A DNA stretch of 64,000 nucleotides. Origin: Bog-756 sp963710495 (GTDB taxonomy: Bacteria; Actinomycetota; Acidimicrobiia; Acidimicrobiales; RAAP-2). Below, piece after piece: positions 17,199 through 26,448 of the stretch. The position numbers were made by a program, and so were the translations under genes. Under the pieces are notes generated by a model. That model was not told where the DNA came from and did not search any database. It worked only from the letters and a program-made list of their open reading frames with translations. How positions within the stretch are numbered: the first letter of the stretch is position 1; every line of letters begins with the position of its first letter. Location of the stretch: positions 186,001 through 250,000 of the forward strand of contig CAVQAI010000007.1 of the NCBI GenBank assembly GCA_963710495.1. The letters run 5' to 3'.

Positions 17199-18677
17199 TC
17201 AGGAGGCGCCCCGGCCACCGAAGATGGCACGGGGGGTCCGCCAGAGGATCTCCATGTCCCACCAGAAGGACCACGACGCCACGTAGAGATAGTCGAGACG
17301 GTAGAGCTCGAGGTGCGAGAGCTCGTTCCGCCCCGAGACCTGCCAGAGGCCGGTCATGCCGGGCCGGGCTTCGAACCGCTTGCGGGCCCATCCCTCGATC
17401 TCCATCGCCTCCGCCACCACGAACGGACGCGGCCCCACCAGGGACATGTCGCCCTTCCAGACGTTGATCAACTGCGGGAACTCGTCCAGGCTGGTCCGCC
17501 GGAGGAAGCGGCCGACCGGGGTGACCCGGGGATCGTCCTGCACCTTGAACAACGGGCCGTCCATCTCGTTGAGGTGCTCGAGCTCGGCCCGGCGGGCCTC
17601 GGCGTCGCGGTACATGGTGCGGAACTTCAGCACGGCGAAGGGCTGTTCGTTGCGCCCGGTACGCATCTGCCGGAAGAACACGGGCCCGGGGGTGGTGACC
17701 TTGATCATGACGGCGATGGCCACCAGCAGGGGCGAGGCGGCGAGCAAGACCACCGACGACACCACGATGTCGAAGGCACGCTTGAGCAACCGGGCCCCGA
17801 CGCTGAGCGACGGGGGGGCGATGTCCAGCATGGGCAGGCCGGACAGGTCCTCGACGTGGGAGCGGGCGGTCAGCAGTTCGTAGTAGCGGGGCACGATGGA
17901 CACCCCCACCTGCCCGGCCAGGCCCTTCAGCATGTCGGTGGTGCGCTCCGGGTGGGTCCTCGAGAAGCACACCACCACACGCGCCACCTGGAACTGGCGG
18001 CACAGGACGGGCAGCTCGTCGAGCTGCCCGAGGAGATCGGACCGCCCGAGCGGATCGTCGTCGACGAACCCCACGAACTGCACGTTCGGATGCGCCCGCA
18101 GGTGGCCGGCGACGGTCTGGGCCAGCTTGCCCGTCCCGACCACGATGACCGGGATCGTCCCGACGGAGTGGCGGCCGATGACCCCGAAGGCGCCCACCCG
18201 GGCCAGGGGTACCGTCACCATGGCCAACACGCACATCGAGACGATGGCGGCGACGCTCAGTGACTCGTCGTGCAGGTTCTTGTCGATCACATAGGCCACC
18301 ACCGTGTAGAGGAAGCCGCTGATGATGAGCGCATCCAAGATGTTGCGGAGGTCGGAGAACACGCTGGTGGAGATGCGCCGCCGCACCCCCCGGTACAGGC
18401 CGTAGAGGGCGAACACCGCCACGAACAGCGGGATCATGGCCACGTCGAAGCGGTAGACCTGGCCGGTCCGGATGGCCGGATCACCGCTGAGGGCGGCCAG
18501 GATGCGCGGCCCGAGCAGGGCGGCGAAGGCCAGACCGACCGCGTCGGCGAACACCAAACGCCGGAGCGCGTGGCGCCGCACCCGGGAAAGCCCGCCGACC
18601 TCCTGGTCGACACCGACCGGGCGCGTGCGAGGCAGCTCGGTGATGTGGTCGTGGAGGGCCGGAGCGACGTCAGCCAT
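17199..18677 (-). CDS. Undecaprenyl-phosphate sugar-phosphate transferase (WbaP/CpsE type)
   Basis: A membrane enzyme of 492 residues that starts repeat-unit assembly by moving a sugar phosphate onto undecaprenyl phosphate. Four N-terminal membrane helices (about residues 45-160) are followed by a CoA-binding-like domain (VIVVGTGKLAQTVAG), one more hydrophobic segment (SSVVLLAASPLL) and the catalytic domain: KFRTMYRDAE, RRTSLDEFPQLINV and GPRPFVVAEAM. ATG at 18677; a GTG at 18689 is possible. It is the last gene of the 13-kb minus-strand run beginning at 30648. The donor sugar is not determinable. Confidence 0.93.
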   Translation of the reverse strand: MADVAPALHDHITELPRTRPVGVDQEVGGLSRVRRHALRRLVFADAVGLAFAALLGPRILAALSGDPAIRTGQVYRFDVAMIPLFVAVFALYGLYRGVRRRISTSVFSDLRNILDALIISGFLYTVVAYVIDKNLHDESLSVAAIVSMCVLAMVTVPLARVGAFGVIGRHSVGTIPVIVVGTGKLAQTVAGHLRAHPNVQFVGFVDDDPLGRSDLLGQLDELPVLCRQFQVARVVVCFSRTHPERTTDMLKGLAGQVGVSIVPRYYELLTARSHVEDLSGLPMLDIAPPSLSVGARLLKRAFDIVVSSVVLLAASPLLVAIAVMIKVTTPGPVFFRQMRTGRNEQPFAVLKFRTMYRDAEARRAELEHLNEMDGPLFKVQDDPRVTPVGRFLRRTSLDEFPQLINVWKGDMSLVGPRPFVVAEAMEIEGWARKRFEARPGMTGLWQVSGRNELSHLELYRLDYLYVASWSFWWDMEILWRTPRAIFGGRGAS

Positions 18678-18761
18678 CGGCGATGGCACCGCTGGGCCCG
18701 TCGCCCGGCGCGGCGTGGCGGCCCCGCCCGGCGCGGCGCGCCCTGTCCACGAGCCCGGCGC

Positions 18762-21274
18762 CTAGCTCGAGACGCGGGCGCCCTCGATCGAGTTGAGCGC
18801 CGACACCCGACCCGTCGGGGCCCGGTCCGGCACACGGTCCGAGGACTCCGGGTACAGGTCGGTGACGAGCGTCCCGCCCGGCTCGAGGTGGAACCAGGAG
18901 TCGGCCGCCCGAAACCCGGGGACGTCGACCGAGACGAACTGGGCGAAGCACCTGGTCGAGACGGACAGGGACCATACCTGGTCATCGGCGGATTCGACCC
19001 GGGCCTGAAGCCCGATCTCGGACTGGACGGGACGGCTGAGGCCCCCGGGCAGGTAGGTCGCCCGCGTGAGGGGACGGCCGTCCTCGTCGAGGAGCTCGGC
19101 CACCACCAGCTCGTGGCGTCGGGGCCCGAACCGGTAGGCGTAGGTCAGGTCCCGGAACCCGTCGAGCAGCGAGGAGGCCGACACCGAGATGCCCCCTCGG
19201 GGCGGAACCTCCACCACCCGCTCGGCCGCCTCGAGCCGGTGGTCGGCACCAGTAGAGGGAGAGCACGAGTTGCCCGGCCACGGCGCCTTCGGTGTCGTTG
19301 ACCAGGTGGACGTCGAGCCCGTTGAGCCCTTCGTCGGTGAGCAGCACGGCGATGGGCCGGCACGCCCGGGCCAGGGCGAACCAGGGCGCCTTGGGTCGCC
19401 CGAGGGCGTCGACCACCCCCCATCCGGCGCCGACTCGGAGGTCGCGCAGCCCGACCAGGAGGAGCCCGGCGCACGGTGACGTCGGGCGGCGCCACTCGGC
19501 CACGGCCTCGGCCATCACGGTGGTGACCGCGGCCCGGCCGAGGTCGAGGGCGCGCTCGGGATCGGTCCGCCGCACCGTGGCCGGATCCTCGTCGAGCAAG
19601 AGGTGTACATAGTGGTCCCGCACGTCCTCGAGGTCCCACGAGCCGCCCGTGTCGTGATGGATGGCCCGCTTCCAGGCCGGGTCGTGGCCGGCCTGCCGGG
19701 CCCCGCCACACGCCTCGTCGACCGTCGTGGCCGGAGGGGGCACGGCGAAGGCCAGGCCCTCGCTCACGAACTTCGGATCGGCCGCTCGCAGGTCCGAGAG
19801 GGGCCGGGTGAAGACACCGACACCGGTGTAGTGGCAGATGCCGGTGTCGACCTGGAAGGGGAGGTCCCCCCCGGAGGGGGAGGACGTCACATAGGGAACG
19901 CCGGGCAGGAGCTGACCGGCGACGGCCGGCACGACCTTGTCGGTCACGGCCGAATGCCATTTGTCGGTCGACAACCCGAACATGGCCGGCTGCTCCTCGA
20001 GCTCCTGGCCCCCGCAGACCATCGCCACCGACGGGTGGCCGGCCAGCGGCCGAGAAGACCCCGGTCAGCTCCTCGGTCACCCCGGCCAGGAACTCCCCGT
20101 CGTCGGGAGGGTCGAGGAAGGCGAACATGGCGTCCTGCCAGACCATGATGCCGAGCCGGTCACAGGCGGCGAAGAACCGATCGTCCTCGTAGACCGTGCC
20201 GCCGGGGATCCGGACCATGTTCAGGCCGGCCTCCCGGGCCAGCGTCAGCGTCGCCTCGACCTCGCCGGGCCGGGCGGCGAACGAGACGGGGTCCATCGGG
20301 TACCAGCACCCGCCGCGACAGAAGACCGGGACGTCGTTGACCATCAGCTGAAAGCGGCCGTCGCCTTCGTCCACCTCGACGGTGCGGAAGCCCACGGCCC
20401 CGAGGTCCAGCCGGTCGGGGCCGACGGTGGCCGAGACCGGGTAGCGGGGCTGGGCCCCGTGGGTGTGGGGCCACCACCGCGCCACCTCGGCCAGCGACAC
20501 CGTGCCGCGGGCCACCAGCTCCCCGCCGTCAGCGGCCAGCTCCACGGCGAGCGGCGCCCCCACCCCGCCCACCTCCACCGAGCCGGCCGGGACCGTGCCC
20601 GGAGCGGTCGTGCACCGGAGCTCGACCGAGACCGTCCCCCCGGCCCCGCCGGCCTGGGGCCGCGCCTCCAGCCACCGGGAGAGGACCTGATGCGACCCCC
20701 ACGGGCGCAAACGGACGGGACGCCAGGGACCGACCGGAGCCGGGGTCACCGTCCAGCCGGGCTGGCGGCCGAGCAGGGTCGTCCGGAACCACCGGAGGTT
20801 CTGATGCGAGGCCCCGGCCGACTTCCAGCGGGGACGGGGCCGCCGCTCGGCCAGGCGGGGCGCCAGGGCCGAGCAGCAGATGACCAGCTCGTTGTCCTGC
20901 CGCAACGCCTGCACCCGGGCGCGGCACGGCCTGAACATCGACTCGGAGCGGGCCAGGTGCTCCCCGTTGAGCCAGACGTCGGCCACCGTGGCCAGACCCT
21001 CCAGCTCGAGGAGCCAGGCACCGTCCCGGGCCGGGTCGGCCCGGTCGGGCCCGGCGAAGCGGCAGCGGAACCACCAGTCCTCGGCGTCGAGCTGGGCCGA
21101 GGACGGCTCGACCCCCGACGAGCCCCGCACCGCCCCGGCCGCCGTGCCCGGGACGGAGGCGGCGATCCAGCGCAGGGGCAGCCCGGCCAGGCCGGTGGGG
21201 CCGGTGGCCTCGCCGGGAGGCGTGGGGGCGCACTCCCAGGCCACCCCCTCGAGGAGGTCGGTCTCAGTCCCCAT
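18762..21274 (-). CDS. GH2 beta-mannosidase-like glycoside hydrolase, two frameshifts
   Basis: A protein of about 837 residues with the GH2 order: jelly-roll sugar-binding domain (DWWFRCRF, DVWLNGEHL), Ig-like domain, TIM barrel (AGLNMVRIPGG, FFAACDRLGIMVWQDAMFAF) and C-terminal beta domains. The usual Asn-Glu acid/base motif reads CGGQELEEQ, Gln replacing Asn; the putative nucleophile is in FVSEGLAFAV. No signal peptide is seen, so it acts in the cytosol or on a lipid-linked glycan. Extra bases at about 20045-20052 and 19243-19247 break the frame; removing them joins VFSALAG to HPSVAMV and YWC to DHRLEAAE. It overlaps DUF1839 by 11 bases. Confidence 0.83.
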
Positions 21275-22239
21275 ACCGGGTCACCAGCGTGGCCAACGCG
21301 TCGGACCAGTGCCGTTCCATGCCGGCGAGGATCGGGGCCAGGTCCACCTGGCGCCCGCGAACCACCCGGGCCAGGGCGAACTGGAGGGCCTTGGCCCCGG
21401 CGGCCAGCTCGGCGAAGGACTCGGCCGCCGCCTCGGTCCCGGGACGGTCGTGCCGGTTGAGCCAGTCGACGAACGACGACGCCAGCTCGGCCGAGGCGCC
21501 GCACTGCCGGCAGGTGCCGAAAGAGTAGAGATGGAAGGTCTCGAGGTCCTGGCCGGCCAGCCAGGGAAGGTCGGCCACCAGGCGTCGGCCCAGCCGGGCC
21601 ACCGGGTTGGTCTCCGGGCGCCGGGCGAGGTGGTCGCGGGCCAACGTCACCACCCGGTCGACCAGGGTGGGGTCGTCCCGCCGGACCCGGTCCAGACGGA
21701 TCAGCTCCATGTAGGGCGGCAGCTCGAGCGGAGTCGGCATGGACACCGCGGCGGAAGGTCCCGTCGAAGTCCTCCCCTTCGAGCTCGAAGTACCCGGCGT
21801 TGTGGAAGTAGCCGAGTCGCCGTCCCTCGACGTCGAGCGCTCCCGGGACGATGGTGCTCTTCACGTGGGCCATGCGGTAGGACACGCCCCGGGTGTCGGG
21901 CAGGAACCACGAATCGGCCTCGACGGTGCACAACCGGCCGAGCTCGAGCTCCTCGGCCACGTGCTCGATGACCGGCTTCCAGACGTTCAGCTCGGACACC
22001 TCCAGCCCGAACAACGTGCGGAGGTCCTCGGGCGGGTACTTGAAGAACGACCACTGGTGGCCCTCGAAGTCAGCGCTGAGGGTGAAGGCGGCGGCCGCCA
22101 CCGGATCCAGCCCGAGGGCATGGAGCACCTCGATCCACACGTCCACGTAGCAATTGGTCTCGGTCCAGTTGCGCTCGGTGGCGTGCAGCGGGTGGGGACG
22201 GAACCCGTCCGCGTCGACGAGGAGTTGGGTGGTGCTCAT
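21264..22239 (-). CDS. DUF1839 protein, possible carrier-protein acyltransferase, one frameshift
   Basis: A protein of about 324 residues. The N-terminal half holds TETNCYVDVWIEVLHALG (Cys30), EADSWFLPDT (Asp109), RMAHVKSTIVP (His126) and GYFHNAGYFEL (His146). Cys early, His later is the layout of papain-like transferases such as BtrH, which moves an aminoacyl group from a carrier protein; this is analogy, not proof. An extra base at about 21744-21752 separates it from the helical half (VSMPTPLELPPYMELI to VTRYGD). ATG at 22239. It lies between the amino acid:carrier protein ligase and the GH2 gene. Confidence 0.8.
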
Positions 22240-22261
22240 GGTGTCGCGGTCTCCGGGCCGG

Positions 22262-23221
22262 TCAGGGCCACAGCTGGGCACGGACCCGGGACGGCCACCG
22301 CTCGAGGTCGGTGCCGTGCCGGTGGAAGAGGGCGAGGGTGATGCGATCGATCCCGAACCCGAAGCAGGACGTGTGGGCCACCTCTCCGTCCGGGGTCTCG
22401 ATGGCGAAGGGCCGCCCGAAATGGTCGAGGTGGCAATTGGACGACGAGATGGCCGTCTGGCGGTCGGTCGGGTACACCGGGGTGACCAGCTCGAACTTGA
22501 GCTCCTCGTTGCGCTGGTTGGCGGCCAGCATGCGGCCGGGCCGGCCGAAGAACGGATCGTTGGCCACCACCGACTCGACCTCCAGGCCGAGCCGGCCGAG
22601 GACCTCGAGGCCCCGCCCGATCCAGAGGTCGCGGTGGGCCCGGGCCCCCTCGGGCGTGCCCAGGTAGACATAGTCGTGCTGGCGGAAGGCCTGCATGCGG
22701 AAGGGGTCGGTGCTCGGCTCGTGCCGGAAGCAGTATCCGTAGACCTCGACCCGGCAGCCCTCCTGGGGCACGACCCCGGTCATGGTGGGGTACAGCGGAT
22801 GGCAGACGGCCGGGCAGAGCACCATGTCGGTGGTCTCGAGCAACGAGCCCCGGTCCTCGTGCGTCTCGGCCCGTCGCACCAGCTCGGCATGTTGGCGCTC
22901 GTCCCCCCGGAAGGTATGGACCGAGCCCATCTGGTCGGGGAACGACTCGAGGTAGCCGTTCCGCTCGAAGACGGCCCAGGGCATGACGGGCGGGAAGCGG
23001 ACCGACGATGCGTCCTGGTCGGCTCCGACCCGGAGGGCCAACCGGTCCATCCCCTCGGCCACCGATTCGTAGGTGCCGGATCGCCCGTAGAGGCCGTCGA
23101 CCCCGGTGGCGAGCAGGATGCCGGCGGCGAGCAGTTCGGACCGGAACCGAGCCCAAGGCTCGTCCCCGACCGCGGCTCCCGGGATGGGCGGTGCGGCGCC
23201 GTCGAGCCTGGTGGTCGTCAT
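22262..23221 (-). CDS. Amino acid:carrier protein ligase (seryl-tRNA-synthetase-like)
   Basis: A 319-residue class II aminoacyl-tRNA synthetase-like core without the tRNA-binding coiled coil of SerRS. Motif 2 is CFRHEPSTDPFRMQAFRQHDY, spanning residues 164-183, and motif 3 is GFGIDRITLAL (288-298). C136 or C140, E168 and C286 are placed as the zinc ligands known in this family. Characterised homologues (Bradyrhizobium Bll0957 and relatives) activate glycine or alanine with ATP and load it on the phosphopantetheine of a small carrier protein. The carrier gene lies two genes upstream in the same operon, which supports this role. The amino acid is not decided by sequence. Confidence 0.9.
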   Translation of the reverse strand: MTTTRLDGAAPPIPGAAVGDEPWARFRSELLAAGILLATGVDGLYGRSGTYESVAEGMDRLALRVGADQDASSVRFPPVMPWAVFERNGYLESFPDQMGSVHTFRGDERQHAELVRRAETHEDRGSLLETTDMVLCPAVCHPLYPTMTGVVPQEGCRVEVYGYCFRHEPSTDPFRMQAFRQHDYVYLGTPEGARAHRDLWIGRGLEVLGRLGLEVESVVANDPFFGRPGRMLAANQRNEELKFELVTPVYPTDRQTAISSSNCHLDHFGRPFAIETPDGEVAHTSCFGFGIDRITLALFHRHGTDLERWPSRVRAQLWP

Positions 23222-23224
23222 CGT

Positions 23225-24405
23225 TCAGTCCCCCCGGTGGACCAACAACAGCTGGGCGTTGTTGGCCATGATCCGGTCGTTGTTCACCATCAGGCAGGCG
23301 CCCATCGAGTCGCGCAGGTGGCGACCCAGGCTGTAGGGCGTGTCGGTCCGGTAGGAGGACAGCCCGCAGATGACCATGCACTGGCGGACGACGTCGACCA
23401 CCAGGGTCGAGGCCGACACCTTCAGCGAGTTCATGGCGACGGCGAACCCGAGGGCCGACAGCCGCTCGGGATCGTCCTGGATGCGCTGATAGCGGTCGAC
23501 CGAGGCGCGGACCAGGTCGGTGAACTGCTGGTGCAGCGCGGTGGTGTCGGCCAGGCGCAGCGCGGCCGCCGGCGTCATGCCCGGGCGCTTGCGAGCCTCG
23601 GACTGCACGAACCGCCGGGCGCGATCGAGGGCGGCGGTGGCGATCCCCAACCAGAGCGAGCTCCACAGGATGTGGGCCATGGGCAACATGGTCCGGGTGG
23701 ACAGGTCGCTGTAGGGGTCGTCGAGGACCAGCCCCGCCTCGCCGTGGGCCCGGAGGATGAACCCCGGGCTGCAGGTGCCCCGGAACCCGATGGCGGTCCA
23801 CTCCCCCACCTGCTCCAGTTCGAGCCCGGGGGGCCGGCACACCACCAGCACCTGGTCGTTTTCGGGGCTGTCGGCGGAGCGGCGGGCGGTGGCCAGCACG
23901 GCGTCGGCGAACTGCCCGTACGAGATGACCGGGGCCTGCTTCTGGAGGCGGAACGTGCCGTCGGCTACGTCCACCGCGCAGACGCTGCTCCCCACGTCCC
24001 CCCCGTGCCCACTTCGGTGGTGGCCGAGGCCAGCAGGTACTGCTTCGAGACCAGGTCCACCAGATAGTCACGGAGCAACGGTGACCGGCCGTGGCGGACC
24101 AGGCACGCCACCTGGATGTGGTGCATGGCCACCACCATGGCGCTCGAGGCACAGTGGCGCCCGAGGGCGACCAGGCCGTCCGACACTTCGGCCACCGAGG
24201 CACCCATACCACCGAACGCCTCCGGTACCAGGGCCGACAGGAGGCGCTCGGACTTCAGGGCGTCGATGGTCTCCGCCGGGAACCGGCCCGTGAGGTCGAC
24301 CTCGTCGGCCGCCGGTGCGGCCACCTCCTCACCGATGCGCTCCATCTTCCGGGCCAGGCCGTCGGTTTCCGTCACGTCGGTGGCGGTGTCGGTGACGCTC
24401 GTCAT
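23225..24405 (-). CDS. Acyl-CoA-dehydrogenase-family flavoprotein, one frameshift
   Basis: A protein of about 393 residues with the acyl-CoA dehydrogenase fold: helical N-domain (VPEAFGGMGASVAEV, GRHCASSAMVVAMHH), beta domain (ATTEVGTGG ... SSVCAVDVADGTFRLQKQAP) and the C-terminal helical bundle. The frame breaks at a C7 run (23998-24004 on the plus strand); one missing base restores TGGDVGSSVCAVD. ATG at 24405 overlaps the carrier protein stop (ATGA). In this operon it may oxidise a carrier-bound substrate, as PltE-type dehydrogenases do with prolyl-carrier protein; the true substrate is inferred. Confidence 0.85.
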
Positions 24406-24656
24406 GAGACCTCTGCTCCCGTCATCTCGATCACGCCGGCCCGGATGGCGGCGATCGACTCGAACGTGGACTTCTTCAACATCTGCTCCGAGAACTCGAT
24501 GTCGAACGCGTCCTCGAGGGCGAGCATGACGTTCACACTGGCGTGCGAGGTCATACCGGCGGCGAACAGATCGGCGTTTTCGTCGATGGTGTCGGCGTCG
24601 GTGGCCAGGCGGCCGTGCTCGGCCAGCACCGATCGGATCGTTTCGTCCATGGTCAT
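24402..24656 (-). CDS. Stand-alone acyl/aminoacyl carrier protein
   Basis: An 84-residue acidic four-helix carrier protein. The phosphopantetheine attachment site is Ser37 in LFAAGMTSHASV, followed by the recognition helix VNVMLALEDAFDIEF. ATG at 24656 (a second ATG at 24650 is possible). It overlaps the phosphopantetheinyl transferase gene upstream and the dehydrogenase gene downstream by 4 bases each, so the three are translationally coupled. It is the expected substrate of the amino acid ligase at 22262. An ordinary fatty-acid ACP would carry DSL rather than MTS at the site. Confidence 0.92.
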   Translation of the reverse strand: MTMDETIRSVLAEHGRLATDADTIDENADLFAAGMTSHASVNVMLALEDAFDIEFSEQMLKKSTFESIAAIRAGVIEMTGAEVS

Positions 24657-25204
24657 GCTTCTCCTTCGGATGATGGCCCCTCGACTCCCGTGCCTCCCGT
24701 GCCCCCGGTGCACCGGCCGACCACGACGGCCACGGCGACCATCGACTCGTGCGTGAGGCTGACTTCCAACTCGTCGATGCCCTCGTCGGCCGCCAATGAG
24801 GCGGCCTGGCCCGACAGATGGATCTCGCACCAGCCACCGGTGGCCCGGCGCACTTCGATGCTGCGCCAGTCGGGTTGCCACCCCGCCGGCCGCAGTACCT
24901 TCAAGGTGGCCTCCTTGGCCGCGAACCGCGCCGCCAGCGACTCGATCGAATAGCCGGCGCCGCGCCGGTGGGTGCGAGGGTCGGTCCGCCGGCAGCAATC
25001 GATCTCGTGGGGGGTGAAGACCCGCTCGAGGTAGCCGTCGCCGAAGCGCTCGACCGACTCGGCCACATCGACCACCGGGACGAGGTCCACGCCGACGCGG
25101 ACCTTGGCCCGGCCGGACCGGTCCTGTCCGGCCGGGCGCCGGGACCGCGGCCCGGCCTCCGAGCCGTCGCGGGTGCGCTCCAGGAGCGTCGGTGCCGGCT
25201 TCAT
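24653..25204 (-). CDS. 4'-phosphopantetheinyl transferase (AcpS type)
   Basis: A 183-residue enzyme that moves phosphopantetheine from CoA to a carrier protein serine. The two family motifs are VGVDLVPV (metal-binding Asp40) and FAAKEATLKVL (Lys97-Glu98-Ala99, Lys102). An N-terminal basic extension of about 33 residues before the first strand is unusual. ATG at 25204 forms an ATGA overlap with the glycosyltransferase stop. Direct coupling to the carrier protein gene says that this is its dedicated activating enzyme. Confidence 0.92.
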   Translation of the reverse strand: MKPAPTLLERTRDGSEAGPRSRRPAGQDRSGRAKVRVGVDLVPVVDVAESVERFGDGYLERVFTPHEIDCCRRTDPRTHRRGAGYSIESLAARFAAKEATLKVLRPAGWQPDWRSIEVRRATGGWCEIHLSGQAASLAADEGIDELEVSLTHESMVAVAVVVGRCTGGTGGTGVEGPSSEGEA

Positions 25205-26433
25205 CCGACCGGCTCCCCCTGGGGGGCCCGGTGCTCGAACCGGCGCGACGCGGCTCCGTCGGCATCGGCCCCGCCGGCCGTGGCGGACACCGAGGCGTAG
25301 AGCCGGCGATAGCGCTCGGTGACGGCCGGCCAGGCGAACGAGGCCACCCGCTCCCTCCCGGCCTCGGCCACCGACCGGCGGAGCCGGTCGTCGCCGAGCA
25401 TCCGCGCCAGGGCATCGGCGAACGCGGACCGGTCGAACGGGTCGACCAGGATCCCGTCCTTCCCGTCGTGGATCAGCTCGGGAGGGCCACCCCGGGTGGT
25501 GGCCATGACCGCGGTGCCGGCCCGCCACGCCTCGAGGATGACGATCCCGAACGGCTCGAGCCGGCTGGGCATGACGAACAACTCGGCGCCGGCCATCGCT
25601 CCGGCCACCTCGTCACGGTCGAGCCGTCCGACGAAATGCACCCGGTCGGCGATGCCCAGCTGGGCGGCCCGGCCGCGGAGGTCGTCCAACGCCCCACCGG
25701 TGCCGGCGATGACCAGGTCGACGGCGGGCGACCCGGCACCCATGGCGGCGTAGGCCTCGAGGAGGAGGTCGAAGCCCTTCTTCACCACGACCCGGCCGAG
25801 GGCGAAGACGTAGGGCCGGTCGGGAAGTGCGGCCGGCCGGCTCCGGGAGGCCTGGTCCTCATCGAGGTCGACCCCGTTCGGGATCACCTGCCCGCGACCG
25901 GGGGGAAGGCCGAAGCGCCGCTCGGCGTCCTCCAGCGTGAACGACGAGCAGGCGCTCACCGCCGCCGCCCGGGACAGGGCGTGCCGGAGCGATGCCCGCA
26001 GCGTGCGGGACGTCTCGAAGATCTCGGCGTCGTCCATCAGGGTCTCACCCTGGAGGGTCACCACCAGCGGCCGACCGGTCAGGCGCGCCAGGGCAGAGGC
26101 GTAGGCGCCATTGGGGCCGAAGCACTGCACGTGGAGCAGGTCGGGACGGAACGCAGCCACCGCGTCGCGCAACGAGAACAGGGTGCGGACGCCGGTGGTG
26201 GCCGAGCGGCGGACGGCCGACCAGTTGGTGGCGGGCAGGGGCATGGGCAGGCGCCGGACGACCAGTTCGTCACGGACCTCGACGGTCTCGGACATGGCAT
26301 CGTCGGGGTGACCCGTCCACACCTCGACGGGGTCGCCGGCGGCGGCCAGGTTCAGCGCCAGATGGCGCGTCAGCTCCTCGACCCCTCCGAGGGAGGGAGG
26401 GTACGAGCTGGGAAGGAGGGCGATACGGGTCAT
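25201..26433 (-). CDS. GT4 family glycosyltransferase
   Basis: A 410-residue GT-B fold glycosyltransferase. The acceptor-side motif PPSLGGVEELTRHLA is near the N-terminus; the donor side has GRVVVKKGFDLLLEAY and SRLEPFGIVILEAWRAG (E-x7-E). ATG at 26433. It overlaps the phosphopantetheinyl transferase gene by 4 bases, so it is the first visible member of the carrier-protein operon, linking that operon to glycan assembly. Donor and acceptor are unknown. Confidence 0.9.
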   Translation of the reverse strand: MTRIALLPSSYPPSLGGVEELTRHLALNLAAAGDPVEVWTGHPDDAMSETVEVRDELVVRRLPMPLPATNWSAVRRSATTGVRTLFSLRDAVAAFRPDLLHVQCFGPNGAYASALARLTGRPLVVTLQGETLMDDAEIFETSRTLRASLRHALSRAAAVSACSSFTLEDAERRFGLPPGRGQVIPNGVDLDEDQASRSRPAALPDRPYVFALGRVVVKKGFDLLLEAYAAMGAGSPAVDLVIAGTGGALDDLRGRAAQLGIADRVHFVGRLDRDEVAGAMAGAELFVMPSRLEPFGIVILEAWRAGTAVMATTRGGPPELIHDGKDGILVDPFDRSAFADALARMLGDDRLRRSVAEAGRERVASFAWPAVTERYRRLYASVSATAGGADADGAASRRFEHRAPQGEPVG

Positions 26434-26448
26434 GGTCGTCCTTGGCGA

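Noticed and set aside
23990..24010. Programmed ribosomal frameshift in the dehydrogenase gene
   Set aside because: The G7 run could slip, but similar shifts occur in many unrelated genes here. Sequence error is the simpler explanation.
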